NCBI GenBank assembly: GCA_033344915.1
Contig: JAWPML010000001.1
Coordinates: 782,369 to 846,368 of the forward strand
From: Acidimicrobiales bacterium
Lineage (GTDB): Bacteria; Actinomycetota; Acidimicrobiia; Acidimicrobiales; Aldehydirespiratoraceae
Reading direction: 5' to 3'
DNA: 64,000 bases
Within the stretch, counting starts at the first letter, position 1. Each line of letters starts with the position of its first letter. This document shows positions 51,333 to 59,047 of the stretch, one piece after another. Under the pieces are notes generated by a model. That model made no database searches and was not told where the DNA came from. It was given only the letters and a program-made list of their open reading frames with translations. The translations under genes and the position numbers were made by a program.

Positions 51333-51993
51333 GGATGCTCTCCGGGGGATCGGTCGCCGGGATCGCGTCGATCCCGTCGAGGTGGGTGGTTTCGTTGAAG
51401 CTGTGCAGGGTCCACGCCCCGGACGAGGGGTCGTGCTCCCAGCGGGTCAGCCCGGTGTTGCTCGGACGGAGCTGGGCGCCGGTGGCGGAGTGTGCGAACG
51501 GGAGCAGGACCCGCAGCGACGCCATGATCACGCCGGCGTGGCAGACGGCCACGACGCGCTCGTGCGGGTAGGTCGCCGCGAGGCGATCGAGGAGGCGGCG
51601 GACCCGGTCGTGGAAGCTGTTCCAGCTCTCGCCCTGCGGAGCGAAGAGGCGGTCCGGCTCGAGGGTCATGTCGACCGGGCCGTAGCGCTCGGTGTAGATC
51701 GCCCAGTCGAGGCCGTCGGCCTCGCCGGTGTGCACCTCGCAGAGCTCACAGTCGTGGTCGGCGACGTCGACGCCGAGGGCCGGCGCGATGATCTCGGCGG
51801 TCTCGATCGCCCGCGGCAGCACGCTGGCGAGGAGCACGTCGGCGGTGACATGTCCGCGGGCCTCGATGTCGTCGCGCAGGGCCGCGGCCTGGTGGCGACC
51901 GATCTCGGTCAGCCCCCGGCAGCCCTTGGGGCCGGCGATGATGCCGTGGAGCCCCGCGAAGGCATCGCCATGGCGGATCAGCGTGAGCTGCAC
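51322..51993 (-). CDS. histidine phosphatase family protein (phosphoglycerate-mutase-like)
   Basis: A 223-residue branch 1 histidine phosphatase. LTLIRHGDAF carries the phosphorylated His and Arg near residue 8, ASVLPRAIETAEII the second Arg, and VVAVCHAGVIMASL the second catalytic His. The substrate is unknown. The start is GTG 51993, just before the RHG motif. The stress-type promoter at forward 52026-52051 reads into this gene. Confidence 0.88.
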   Translation of the reverse strand: MQLTLIRHGDAFAGLHGIIAGPKGCRGLTEIGRHQAAALRDDIEARGHVTADVLLASVLPRAIETAEIIAPALGVDVADHDCELCEVHTGEADGLDWAIYTERYGPVDMTLEPDRLFAPQGESWNSFHDRVRRLLDRLAATYPHERVVAVCHAGVIMASLRVLLPFAHSATGAQLRPSNTGLTRWEHDPSSGAWTLHSFNETTHLDGIDAIPATDPPESIHDH

Positions 51994-52025
51994 GGGCGCC
52001 TCGCGGGATTGGACATGACGGGCGT

Positions 52026-52051
52026 GTACCCGTTTCGCGTCGGGGCGAAAC
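52026..52051 (-). promoter_or_regulatory. SigB/SigF-type promoter, minus strand
   Basis: On the minus strand, GTTT (forward AAAC 52048-52051), 16 nt, then GGGTAC (forward GTACCC 52026-52031). This fits the actinobacterial SigF/SigB consensus GTTT-N15-17-GGGTA. It would start transcription about 25 nt before GTG 51993. Confidence 0.6.
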
Positions 52052-52063
52052 CCCGGGGTCGGC

Positions 52064-52089
52064 GTTTCGTCCCTCGGCGGAGCGGGTAC
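52064..52089 (+). promoter_or_regulatory. SigB/SigF-type promoter, plus strand
   Basis: GTTT (52064-52067), 16 nt, GGGTAC (52084-52089): identical layout to the divergent partner. It would start transcription about 25 nt before ATG 52122, leaving room for the AAAGGAG ribosome site. Confidence 0.6.
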
Positions 52090-52121
52090 GTCCTCGACAC
52101 TGCCGAAAAAAGGAGACGACG

Positions 52122-53231
52122 ATGCCGACCGGACGCGCGGGGGTGCCGGCCTCGACCGATGGACCGGCGACCGCCGAGTCACACCCGTCGCGCATGTGGC
52201 CGGTCCCCGCCTGGCTTGCGCGGGCCGCCGGTTGGATCTGGCGCCTTCTCCTGCTCGCCGCCGCCCTCTACGTCCTGCTCTGGACGCTGGGGCGCCTTCG
52301 TGTCGTGCTCGTGCCGGTGCTCGTCGCCCTGCTCCTGGCGGCGTTGGCCTCGCCGGTCAGCGAATGGATCGCCCGGCGCGGCGTGCCCCGGATCGTCGGC
52401 GCCTGGATCGTCCTCGTCACGTTCGTCGCGCTGGTCGGTGCCGTGGTCTGGATGACGGTCGTCGGTGTCGGCAACCAACTCGGCGACGACGAACAGTGGG
52501 CCGATGTGCGAAGTGAGGTGCGCACCTGGTTGAGTGACGGTCCGCTCGGCCTCGACCGCGACGAGATCGACGACCTCGAGGACCGCGTCGTCGGCAGTGT
52601 CCGCGATGGGTTCACGACCCTCGACACCGGGCGAGTCCGCCTCGTCGTCGAGATGACCACCGGTGCCCTCCTGGCCGTCGTGCTGTTCTTCTTCTTCGTG
52701 AAGGACGGCCCCTCGATGTGGGGTTGGGTCGTCGGCCGGTTCCGCGACGACCGGCGGGGGGTGGTGGATCGTGCCGGACGGAAGGCGTTCAGCGCGTTGG
52801 CTGCGTACATGCGCGGTGTGGCGTTCACGGGCATCGTCGACGCCCTCGCCATCGGCCTGGCCCTCTGGATCATCGGCGTGCCGCTGGTGGTGCCGCTCGC
52901 GATCCTGACGTTCTTCGGCGCGTTCTTCCCGATCGTCGGGGCGACCGTCGTCGGTGCCCTCGCCACGCTCGTCGCCCTCGTCGTGAACGGACCCACCGAT
53001 GCGCTACTGGTCGCCGGCGTGACACTCGCCGTCCAACAGATCGAGGGCGACGTCATCATGCCCCTGGTGATGCGGCGTCAGGTGAGCCTGCATCCCGCGG
53101 TGGTGCTCGTCGCCCTCGCGGCGGGCGGCGCGCTGGCCGGGATCATGGGTGCGTTCGTCGCCGTGCCGATCACGGCGATGGCCGTCGCCGGAGGCCGCGC
53201 CCTGCGCGAACCCCCGAGCGACGACCCCTGA
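52122..53231 (+). CDS. AI-2E family (PerM-like) membrane transporter
   Basis: A 369-residue integral membrane protein with about eight helices. Two or three helices lie near the start (ARAAGWIWRLLLLAAALYVLLW, VLVPVLVALLLAALASPV, IVGAWIVLVTFVALVGAVVW), followed by a soluble segment (about 115-170), then VVLFFFFVKDG and the family's conserved end PLAILTFFGAFFPIVGATVVG and QQIEGDVIMPLVM. Members export small molecules or ions, including Na+/H+ in some cases; the AI-2 role is not general. Expression under a stress-type promoter is inferred. Confidence 0.9.
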   Translation: MPTGRAGVPASTDGPATAESHPSRMWPVPAWLARAAGWIWRLLLLAAALYVLLWTLGRLRVVLVPVLVALLLAALASPVSEWIARRGVPRIVGAWIVLVTFVALVGAVVWMTVVGVGNQLGDDEQWADVRSEVRTWLSDGPLGLDRDEIDDLEDRVVGSVRDGFTTLDTGRVRLVVEMTTGALLAVVLFFFFVKDGPSMWGWVVGRFRDDRRGVVDRAGRKAFSALAAYMRGVAFTGIVDALAIGLALWIIGVPLVVPLAILTFFGAFFPIVGATVVGALATLVALVVNGPTDALLVAGVTLAVQQIEGDVIMPLVMRRQVSLHPAVVLVALAAGGALAGIMGAFVAVPITAMAVAGGRALREPPSDDP

Positions 53232-53238
53232 CCTCGGT

Positions 53239-53637
53239 TCAGGCGGCGACGGCCAGCAGCTGCTGACACGCCATCTCGCACCGGCGGCAGGCGTCGGCAC
53301 AGACGAGGCAGTGCTTCATGCGATCGTGCGTCTCGCACTCGGTCGCGCAGGCGACGCAGGCGCGAACGCAGGTCTCCACGAGTCGCCGCCACACGTCGCC
53401 GTTCGGCGCGGGGCGGCTGAGGATCTGGGCCGTCGCGGTGCAGATCGTCGCACAGTCGAGATCCAGGCGGATGCACTGGCGCATCGCCGCGACGTCGTCC
53501 TCGGCGAGGCAGGCGTCAGCGCACATCGTGGCCACCGCGGCCGCTTCCAGACAGGCCTCGACGGCCCGGGCGAGCTCGACGGTGTCGAACGTGTCGAGGC
53601 TCGGATGGTTGGTGAGTTGATCGGTGATGACCGTCAC
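53239..53637 (-). CDS. Cys-rich four-helix bundle copper-binding protein (Csp/DUF326-like)
   Basis: A 132-residue cytosolic protein with about 15 Cys spaced along four helices (MCADACLAEDDVAAMRQC, LDLDCATICTATA, CVRACVACATECETHD, CLVCADACRRCEMACQQL). This is the pattern of bacterial copper-storage proteins such as Csp3, which hold many Cu(I) ions inside the bundle. No signal peptide is present. GTG 53637 follows GAAGGAG. A possible stress-type promoter lies upstream (forward 53687-53712). Confidence 0.85.
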   Translation of the reverse strand: MTVITDQLTNHPSLDTFDTVELARAVEACLEAAAVATMCADACLAEDDVAAMRQCIRLDLDCATICTATAQILSRPAPNGDVWRRLVETCVRACVACATECETHDRMKHCLVCADACRRCEMACQQLLAVAA

Positions 53638-53686
53638 GGGGGCTCCTTCGTTGCGCCCGCGACGAATTCACGGGACTGGGGAGAGC

Positions 53687-53712
53687 GTTCCCGATCGTGC
53701 GTTGCCCGAAAC
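53687..53712 (-). promoter_or_regulatory. possible SigB/SigF-type promoter for the copper-binding protein
   Basis: On the minus strand, GTTT (forward AAAC 53709-53712), 16 nt, GGGAAC (forward GTTCCC 53687-53692), about 50 nt before the start codon. The -10 deviates at one position from the two GGGTAC copies near 52.05 kb. Confidence 0.35.
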
Positions 53713-53736
53713 GTCGTGCGATTAGGGTCTGACGCC

Positions 53737-54399
53737 ATGGCCGACTCCGGAGACCGTGAGGCGAAGCGCCGCGCCCGCCTCGAAACCCTGCTCGACCCCG
53801 CCGTGACGGCGGTGGTCACGATGGAGCTCCAGAACGGCGTGGTCGGCGAGCAGGCCCTGCTGCCCGCTCTTGTCGACGCCGTCCGCGACGGGGGCACGAT
53901 CGAGGCGGCGGCCGCGGTGTGTCGCGCCGGTCGCGCGGTCGGGGCGCGGGTGGTCCACTGCACCGCGGAGCAACGGGCCGACGGCGCCGGGGCCACCGAG
54001 AACTGCACGATCTTCGCGATGAACGAGCGCAACCGGCGCCAGGGCGTGATGCCCCTCGAGGTCGGGACGATCGGCGCTCAGGTGGTGGACGAGCTCGGAC
54101 CGGAGGAGACCGACATCGTCGTCTCCCGAATCCACGGCATGACGCCGTTCACGTCGACGTCGCTCGACCAGATCCTCCGCAACCTCGGCGTCACGACGAT
54201 CGTTGCGGTCGGCGTCTCGGTCAACCTCGGCATCATCGGTCTGTGTCTCAACGCGGTCGACCTCGGCTACCAGGTCGTGCTGCCCCGCGACGCGGTGGCC
54301 GGCGTGCCTGCGGACTACGCCGACGCGATGATCGACAACTCGTTGGCGACGATCACCACGCTCACCACGTCCGCCGAGGTCGCGGCTAACTGGTCCTGA
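53737..54399 (+). CDS. isochorismatase-fold protein lacking the catalytic cysteine
   Basis: A 220-residue cysteine-hydrolase-like protein: VTAVVTMELQNGVVGEQALLPAL at the start, VGARVVHCTAEQR, DIVVSRIHGMTPFTSTSLDQILRNLGVTTIVAVGVSVNLGIIGLCLNAVDLGYQVVLPRDAVAG at the end (key features TSLDQILRNLG and GVSVNLGII). The family triad Asp-Lys-Cys appears altered. The first Asp is Glu (MELQN), and the Cys of GVxTxxCV is Gly. Hydrolase activity is therefore doubtful. TAGGGT at 53723-53728 ends 8 nt before ATG 53737. The next gene is an intradiol dioxygenase-like lipoprotein, but no pathway link is evident. Confidence 0.82.
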   Translation: MADSGDREAKRRARLETLLDPAVTAVVTMELQNGVVGEQALLPALVDAVRDGGTIEAAAAVCRAGRAVGARVVHCTAEQRADGAGATENCTIFAMNERNRRQGVMPLEVGTIGAQVVDELGPEETDIVVSRIHGMTPFTSTSLDQILRNLGVTTIVAVGVSVNLGIIGLCLNAVDLGYQVVLPRDAVAGVPADYADAMIDNSLATITTLTTSAEVAANWS

Positions 54400-54419
54400 A
54401 CGGCGGGTAGCGTCGCCGA

Positions 54420-55226
54420 ATGACCGCGATCACCCGACGGACCTTCATCGCCGCTGCCGGAGCCGCTGCGCTCGCCGCTGCATGCAGCGACGACGGCGCG
54501 AGCGATGCGGCTCCGGACGCGACGTCGACGTCGACCTCGCCGGCGCCATCGTCCACCACCGCGACGGACTCCACGACGACGACCACCGCGGCGTCCGTGC
54601 CCGACCCTGCAGCGGCTGAGCCGACGGCACTCACCGTCGCGGACTTCGCAGGCCTCGGCACCTGCGTCCTGCTGCCCGCGGCCGGCGCTGGTCCGTTCGG
54701 GCTGGAGGAGCAGTTCGTCCGCCGTGACATCACGGAGGGCTACCCGGGTCACGCCCTGCGGCTCGGCATCCGGGTGCTCGATGCCGATTGTCTGGCCGTG
54801 CCCGGCGCCGCGGTGGAGATCTGGCACACCGACGCCAGCGGTGACTACTCCGCGTTCGAGGACAACGGCAACGGCAAGGACGAGGCGGCCGGCACCACGT
54901 TCCTGCGGGGCACCCAGATCGCCGACGAGGACGGCATCGTCGAGTTCCACACCATCTATCCGGGCTGGTACCCGGGGCGTACGGTCCACATCCATGTGCG
55001 GGTCCGGGTCGACGAGTCGCTCGTCCTGACCAGCCAGCTCTACCTCGACGACGCGTACACCGCGCAGGTGTTCACGGAGCCGGCCTACGCCGACAACGGG
55101 CAGCCTGACACGACGAACGCAACCGACGGCCTGGCCGGCGACGTCGCCACCGACGCGACGCTGGTCGCGCTGACCGCGGAGGGGGACGGCACCCTCGGGC
55201 TGATCAACGTCGCCGTCGCCGCGTGA
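54420..55226 (+). CDS. exported intradiol ring-cleavage dioxygenase-like lipoprotein
   Basis: A 268-residue protein. The N-terminal TRRTFIAAAGAAALAAAC combines a twin-Arg motif with a lipobox Cys and is followed by a Thr/Ser-rich linker. The dioxygenase domain (about 75-265) has VEIWHTDASGDYSAFED (first Fe-binding Tyr) and VEFHTIYPGWYPGRTVHIHVRV (second Tyr and both His). It resembles the surface-exposed protocatechuate-dioxygenase-like proteins of actinobacteria; the substrate is unknown. TAGCGT at 54408-54413 ends 6 nt before ATG 54420, suggesting leaderless expression. It overlaps the next gene by 4 nt. Confidence 0.85.
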   Translation: MTAITRRTFIAAAGAAALAAACSDDGASDAAPDATSTSTSPAPSSTTATDSTTTTTAASVPDPAAAEPTALTVADFAGLGTCVLLPAAGAGPFGLEEQFVRRDITEGYPGHALRLGIRVLDADCLAVPGAAVEIWHTDASGDYSAFEDNGNGKDEAAGTTFLRGTQIADEDGIVEFHTIYPGWYPGRTVHIHVRVRVDESLVLTSQLYLDDAYTAQVFTEPAYADNGQPDTTNATDGLAGDVATDATLVALTAEGDGTLGLINVAVAA

Positions 55227-55849
55227 TGCCCGTGAAGCGCTGGACCCACGGCGACACGCTCGTCCGGCGGGAGGTCCTCGGCTACGAGCCGACCGGCACC
55301 GTGTCGACCGACCACTGGTGGTACGAGCGTTCGTGGCTCGACATGCCGGTGCGGGTGGTGGAGGACAGCGACGAGGCGCTGGCCCTGTACATCCCGCGGG
55401 GACAGTGGTTCGACTTTCCGGCCGGTGACTGGCCCGCGGTCGGCGGCGTTCACCCGTGGCACGGGCGGGGCGGCTGGGAGGGCAACGGGTGCCTCATGGT
55501 GCAGGTCCCTGGTGAGCACGTCGCGGTCTGGCACTTCTGGGAGGGCGCCGATCGCCGGTTCGCCGCCTGGTATCTCAACATCCAGACCGCGTTCCGGCGG
55601 ACGCCGGAGGGCGTCGACACGCAGGATCTCGAACTCGACCTGATCGTGTTCGACGACACGACCTGGCAGATGAAGGACTGGGATCTGGTCGACGAGAAGG
55701 TCCGCTGGGAAATCCTCACCCCAGAGGCCGCGGCCTGGGTGCGCGACTACGGCACCGCGCTCGGCCGCCGTCTCGACGAGGAGGGGATCTGGTGGGACCG
55801 GTCGTGGGCCGACTGGGCGCCGCCGGCCGGCTGGGACGACGCGCCGTAG
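55223..55849 (+). CDS. DUF402 family protein (FomD-like)
   Basis: A 208-residue protein with the DUF402 fold. DHWWYERSWLDMPVRVVEDSDEALALYIPRG is seen early (key features WWYERSW and ALYIPRG), then AVWHFWEGADRRFAAWYLNIQTAFRRTPEGVDTQDLELDLIV with the conserved metal-binding Asp/Glu set, and the C-terminal WEILTPEAAAWVRDYG helix. FomD hydrolyses a cytidylylated fosfomycin intermediate and Ntdp proteins hydrolyse nucleoside di/triphosphates, so a phosphohydrolase role is plausible. GTG 55223 overlaps the previous stop. Confidence 0.85.
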   Translation: MMPVKRWTHGDTLVRREVLGYEPTGTVSTDHWWYERSWLDMPVRVVEDSDEALALYIPRGQWFDFPAGDWPAVGGVHPWHGRGGWEGNGCLMVQVPGEHVAVWHFWEGADRRFAAWYLNIQTAFRRTPEGVDTQDLELDLIVFDDTTWQMKDWDLVDEKVRWEILTPEAAAWVRDYGTALGRRLDEEGIWWDRSWADWAPPAGWDDAP

Positions 55850-55883
55850 GGCGGTGCGGCCGCCCCGCCGCGGGCGCCTCGAC

Positions 55884-55966
55884 TCAGACCCGCTCGATGA
55901 TGATGGCGGGGGCCATGCCGCCGCCGGCGCACATCGTGATGAGGCCGACCTGCTTGTCGGTGCGCT
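55884..55966 (-). pseudogene. duplicated 3' end of the thiolase gene (83 bp)
   Basis: Identical over 83 bp to 57755-57837, the last 27 codons and stop of the acetyl-CoA acetyltransferase-like gene. It joins directly to the broken GH2 gene. It has no start or promoter of its own. Confidence 0.9.
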
Positions 55967-56808
55967 GCGGGCACCGACGTAGCTCTGGACCACGTCCGTC
56001 CCGGCGGTGACTTCGAGGTCGTAGAGGAACGGATTGTCGGGCGTCCACCGCCGCAGGTCGGGGACGACGATCGCAAGGCGCGCCGTACCGTCGACGACAG
56101 TGCCTTGTCCGACGGCGCTCTCCCGGTCGCCGTCCTCCACGCGGACCGTGAGTGGCGTGGTCGGACCGGGCCCGGACACAGCGACCGAGAAGGTCAACGT
56201 CGAAGATGCGAGATCAGTGGTCGCGACGATCGACTCGACCGTGGTCGCCGGGACGGGCTCGAGCCACACGGTCTGCCACACGCCCGCGATCGCGGGGTAC
56301 CAGATGGCCAGCGGCAGCAACGACTGCTTGCCGAGGGGCTGGGCGCCTTCGTCGGTCGGATCGAGGATGCCGAGCACGATCTCCTGCTCGCCGCTCTCGC
56401 TGAGCGCGTCGGTGATGTCGACCCACCACGGTTCATGGGCGCCCCGATGGCGGCCGACCTCGATCCCGTTGCACCAGACCGTGCAGTCCCAGTCGACGCG
56501 CCGAAGTGAAGGCGGAGTCGGTCGTCGCCGATCGCTGCAGGGTCGAGGGTGAATGTCCGTCGCATCCAGGCGCGTTCGGTCGGCTGGAGCGTGTGTTCCA
56601 CGCCGCTCAGCTGGGAGCCGATCGGATAGGGGACGAGGATGGATTGGTCGTAGGTCGACGGCTTCGCTTCCTCTGCAGGACGGATCGCGAGGTCCCAACG
56701 GCCGTTGAGGTTCGTCCACGTGTCGCGCCGTAGCTGCGGGCGTGGGTACTCGGGCCACGGGGCGTTGGGGTCGACGTCGGCGGAGAAGCGGGAGCGGCGA
56801 TCAGACAC
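55967..56808 (-). pseudogene. truncated, frameshifted glycoside hydrolase family 2 gene
   Basis: The N-terminal part in one frame (from ATG 56808) reads YPRPQLRRDTWTNLNGRWDLAI and ERAWMRRTFTLDP through LRLHFG, the GH2 sugar-binding jelly roll. Near 56493-56499 a one-base loss shifts the frame. The second frame continues VDWDCTVWCNGIEVGRHRG, EPWWVDITDAL, LAIWYPAIAGVWQTVWLEPVP and DNPFLYDLEV, ending at DVVQSYVGAR, the end of the immunoglobulin-like domain. The catalytic TIM barrel is absent and is replaced by the duplicated thiolase tail. This is a dead remnant of a beta-galactosidase/glucuronidase-type enzyme. Confidence 0.88.
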
Positions 56809-56859
56809 GCGGCGACGGTACTGGATCGCCGGGCCGAGCTCTCCGACCGGTGCACGCGC

Positions 56860-57747
56860 TCAACCGCGAACGTGCGCGACCGTTGCGTTCCAACCCGGAG
56901 ACTTGCTGAGCCTCGACTCGATCTCGACAAACCGTTGGCGCAGCCTCCGCTCGCCCCACCAGCGCACGGGATGACGTAGAGGCCGCCAAGCCCAGAGCGC
57001 GGCGCGGATGCCAAGGCTCGTCGGTGGGCCGGATCCCTTCACCCGGATGTCGATGTGGGACGTGACTCGAACGTCCACCTTCACATCGAGGACGTGAAAC
57101 GGCAGATCGGGACCGCGGAGGTCATCGAGCTCGACGATCAGCCGGCGGTCGCGGAAACGGACGGTCACTTGGTCGACCGTCTGCGGAAGGTTCGTCTCCG
57201 TGGTCTCGACGCGGAGGGCGCCGGTGACGGAGCGGGGTTCGACCGTGCCGATCCAGGCGCGGGATCCGTCCGGCGGGTGGGACACGGTCTGGATGTGCCA
57301 GGTGGGTGTCGTGAACGGTCCGTCGCGGAGCTCCGCGGTGAACGCACTTTCGGGTGTCGCCGGCGAGTCGCCGCTCGCGGGCTTCGCTGCGTTCGATGCC
57401 ACCACGCCGGTCCAGGGATCGGCGATCGATCGCCGAGTGAAGGTGAGATGGCCGCCATCGTCGTCGATCCGCATCTCGCGAGGAGACACTTCCTCGACCT
57501 CGCCCCGCATCCCGGGAAGGCCGCGATCGATCATCTCGCGCAGCGACGGCTGCTCGGGACTCGTCGGACGGCTGGCTTCGTCCACCGCAGCGATCAGGCT
57601 CACCCACGCCGGCTCCGGCCCGCCCAGAATCCAGTCGATGAGATCCTGCGGTGCCGCTGGCGCCAGCGCGAAGAGCCACTCGGCGACGTCGCCGTACTCA
57701 TCTGCCAGAGAGGTGGCCAGCCGGAGACGTGCCCGAAACCGGGCCAC
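56860..57747 (-). CDS. hypothetical protein, 295 aa
   Basis: An open frame with good codon bias. The N-terminal third is helical (RFRARLRLATSLADEYGDVAEWLFALAPAAPQDLIDW, key feature ADEYGDVAEWLFALAP). The C-terminal two thirds are beta-rich (DDGGHLTFTRRSI, VTVRFRDRRLIVELDDLRG, VLDVKVDVRVTSHIDIRVKG) and end in a basic, Trp/Arg-rich segment (LWAWRPLRHPVRWWGERRLRQRF). No signal peptide or known domain is recognised. It ends 48 nt upstream of the broken GH2 gene and lies just after the thiolase gene on the same strand (7-nt gap), so it may be co-transcribed with it. Confidence 0.6.
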   Translation of the reverse strand: MARFRARLRLATSLADEYGDVAEWLFALAPAAPQDLIDWILGGPEPAWVSLIAAVDEASRPTSPEQPSLREMIDRGLPGMRGEVEEVSPREMRIDDDGGHLTFTRRSIADPWTGVVASNAAKPASGDSPATPESAFTAELRDGPFTTPTWHIQTVSHPPDGSRAWIGTVEPRSVTGALRVETTETNLPQTVDQVTVRFRDRRLIVELDDLRGPDLPFHVLDVKVDVRVTSHIDIRVKGSGPPTSLGIRAALWAWRPLRHPVRWWGERRLRQRFVEIESRLSKSPGWNATVAHVRG

Positions 57748-57754
57748 TGACCCG

Positions 57755-58975
57755 TCAGACCCGCTCGATGATGATGGCGGGGGCCATGCCGCCGCCGGCG
57801 CACATCGTGATGAGGCCGACCTGCTTGTCGGTGCGCTCGAGCTCGTCGAGCACGGTGCCGATCAGGATCGCCCCGGTCGCCCCGATCGGATGGCCGAGGG
57901 CCATGGCGCCACCGTTGACGTTGACCTTGTCGCGGTCGAGGTCGAGGTCACGCTGGAACTTCTCGGACACGACGGCGAACGCCTCGTTGACTTCGAACAG
58001 GTCGATGTCGTCGAGGGTCATGCCCGCGCGCTTGAGGACCTTGTGGGCCGCGGGGACCGGCGCGTTGAGCATCAGGGTCGGGTCGTCGCCCATGTTGGTG
58101 GTGGCGACGACGCGGGCCCGCGGCGTGAGGCCGTGGGCCTTGGCGTAGTCCTGACCCGCGATCAGGATCGCAGCCGCGCCGTCGACGACGCCCGACGAGT
58201 TGCCGGCGTGGTGCACGTGCTGGATGTCGAGGTCCGGGTACTTCTGGTTGATCAGCTCGCGGAACGTGGGGTTGTCCTCGTGGCGGTAGTCGGCCACCGC
58301 GGGGAAGCTCGGCGCCAGCTGGGCGAGCGTCTCCATGGTCGTTTCCGGGCGGGGGAACTCCTCGTGGTCGAGGGCGACGGAGCCGTCGAGGTTCAGCACC
58401 GGCACGAGGCTCTTGTCGAAGCGGCCCTCCTCGATCGCGATGTTGGCCCGGCGCTGGGTCTCGACCGCGAGCGCGTCGAGCGCCTCGCGGGGAATGCCTT
58501 CGAGCGTGGCGATGGCATCAGCGCACACGCCCTGGTGCGACTGCGGGTGGAGTTCGCGCAGGTGCATGTTGTTCGCGCCCATCGGCAGCAGGCCCTTCTT
58601 GGGCAGTGACATCATCTCGGTGCCGCCGGCGACCACGAGGTCCTCCATGCCCGCCATCACGGCATTGGCCGCGAAGTTCGTGGCGGTGATGCCGGAGCCG
58701 CAGAAGCGGTCGAGGGTGACGCCGGACGCGGTCACGTCGTAGCCGGCATCGAGCGCTGCCATCCGGCCGAGGTCGCCGGACTGCTCGCTCACCTGGGAGC
58801 TGGTGCCCCACACGACGTCGTCCACGTCGGCGGTGTCGAAGCCGTTGCGGTCACGCAGCGCTTCGAGCACGGTGCGCCCGAGGTGCTGCGGGTGGAGGTG
58901 GGCGAGGCCGCCCTTCCCCTGCTTGCCGACCCCACGGGGGGTCCGGCAGGCATCGATGATGTAGGCGTCGGGCAT
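57755..58975 (-). CDS. acetyl-CoA C-acyltransferase (thiolase)
   Basis: A 406-residue thiolase. Catalytic residues are visible: nucleophile Cys in TLDRFCGSGITATN (about residue 93), His in GGAMALGHPIGATGA (about 361), and the second Cys in LITMCAGGGMAPA (about 391). The start PDAYIIDACRTPRG is canonical. It cleaves or forms acyl-CoA in beta-oxidation or biosynthesis. ATG 58975 follows CAGGAG. The last 83 bp are duplicated at 55884-55966. The enoyl-CoA hydratase gene upstream on the same strand suggests a shared fatty-acid pathway. Confidence 0.95.
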   Translation of the reverse strand: MPDAYIIDACRTPRGVGKQGKGGLAHLHPQHLGRTVLEALRDRNGFDTADVDDVVWGTSSQVSEQSGDLGRMAALDAGYDVTASGVTLDRFCGSGITATNFAANAVMAGMEDLVVAGGTEMMSLPKKGLLPMGANNMHLRELHPQSHQGVCADAIATLEGIPREALDALAVETQRRANIAIEEGRFDKSLVPVLNLDGSVALDHEEFPRPETTMETLAQLAPSFPAVADYRHEDNPTFRELINQKYPDLDIQHVHHAGNSSGVVDGAAAILIAGQDYAKAHGLTPRARVVATTNMGDDPTLMLNAPVPAAHKVLKRAGMTLDDIDLFEVNEAFAVVSEKFQRDLDLDRDKVNVNGGAMALGHPIGATGAILIGTVLDELERTDKQVGLITMCAGGGMAPAIIIERV

Positions 58976-59020
58976 GGGTGCTCCTGGTTCTTCTGATCGA
59001 GTGGGTTGCGAGGTGAAGCG

Positions 59021-59033
59021 GGGGTCAGACCCC
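59021..59033. repeat. second copy of GGGGTCAGACCCC extragenic palindrome
   Basis: Same 13-bp palindrome as at 2044-2056, again preceded by GTGAAGC and again beside a gene end (the hydratase stop at 59048). The shared flank suggests a dispersed repeat. Confidence 0.6.
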
Positions 59034-59047
59034 AGTTGAAGCGCGGG

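Noticed and set aside
55085-56758. Single long minus-strand open frame that contains most of the GH2 remnant
   Set aside because: It joins the second GH2 frame to antisense of the DUF402 and dioxygenase genes and misses the true GH2 start, so it is not one protein. Described as a pseudogene instead.
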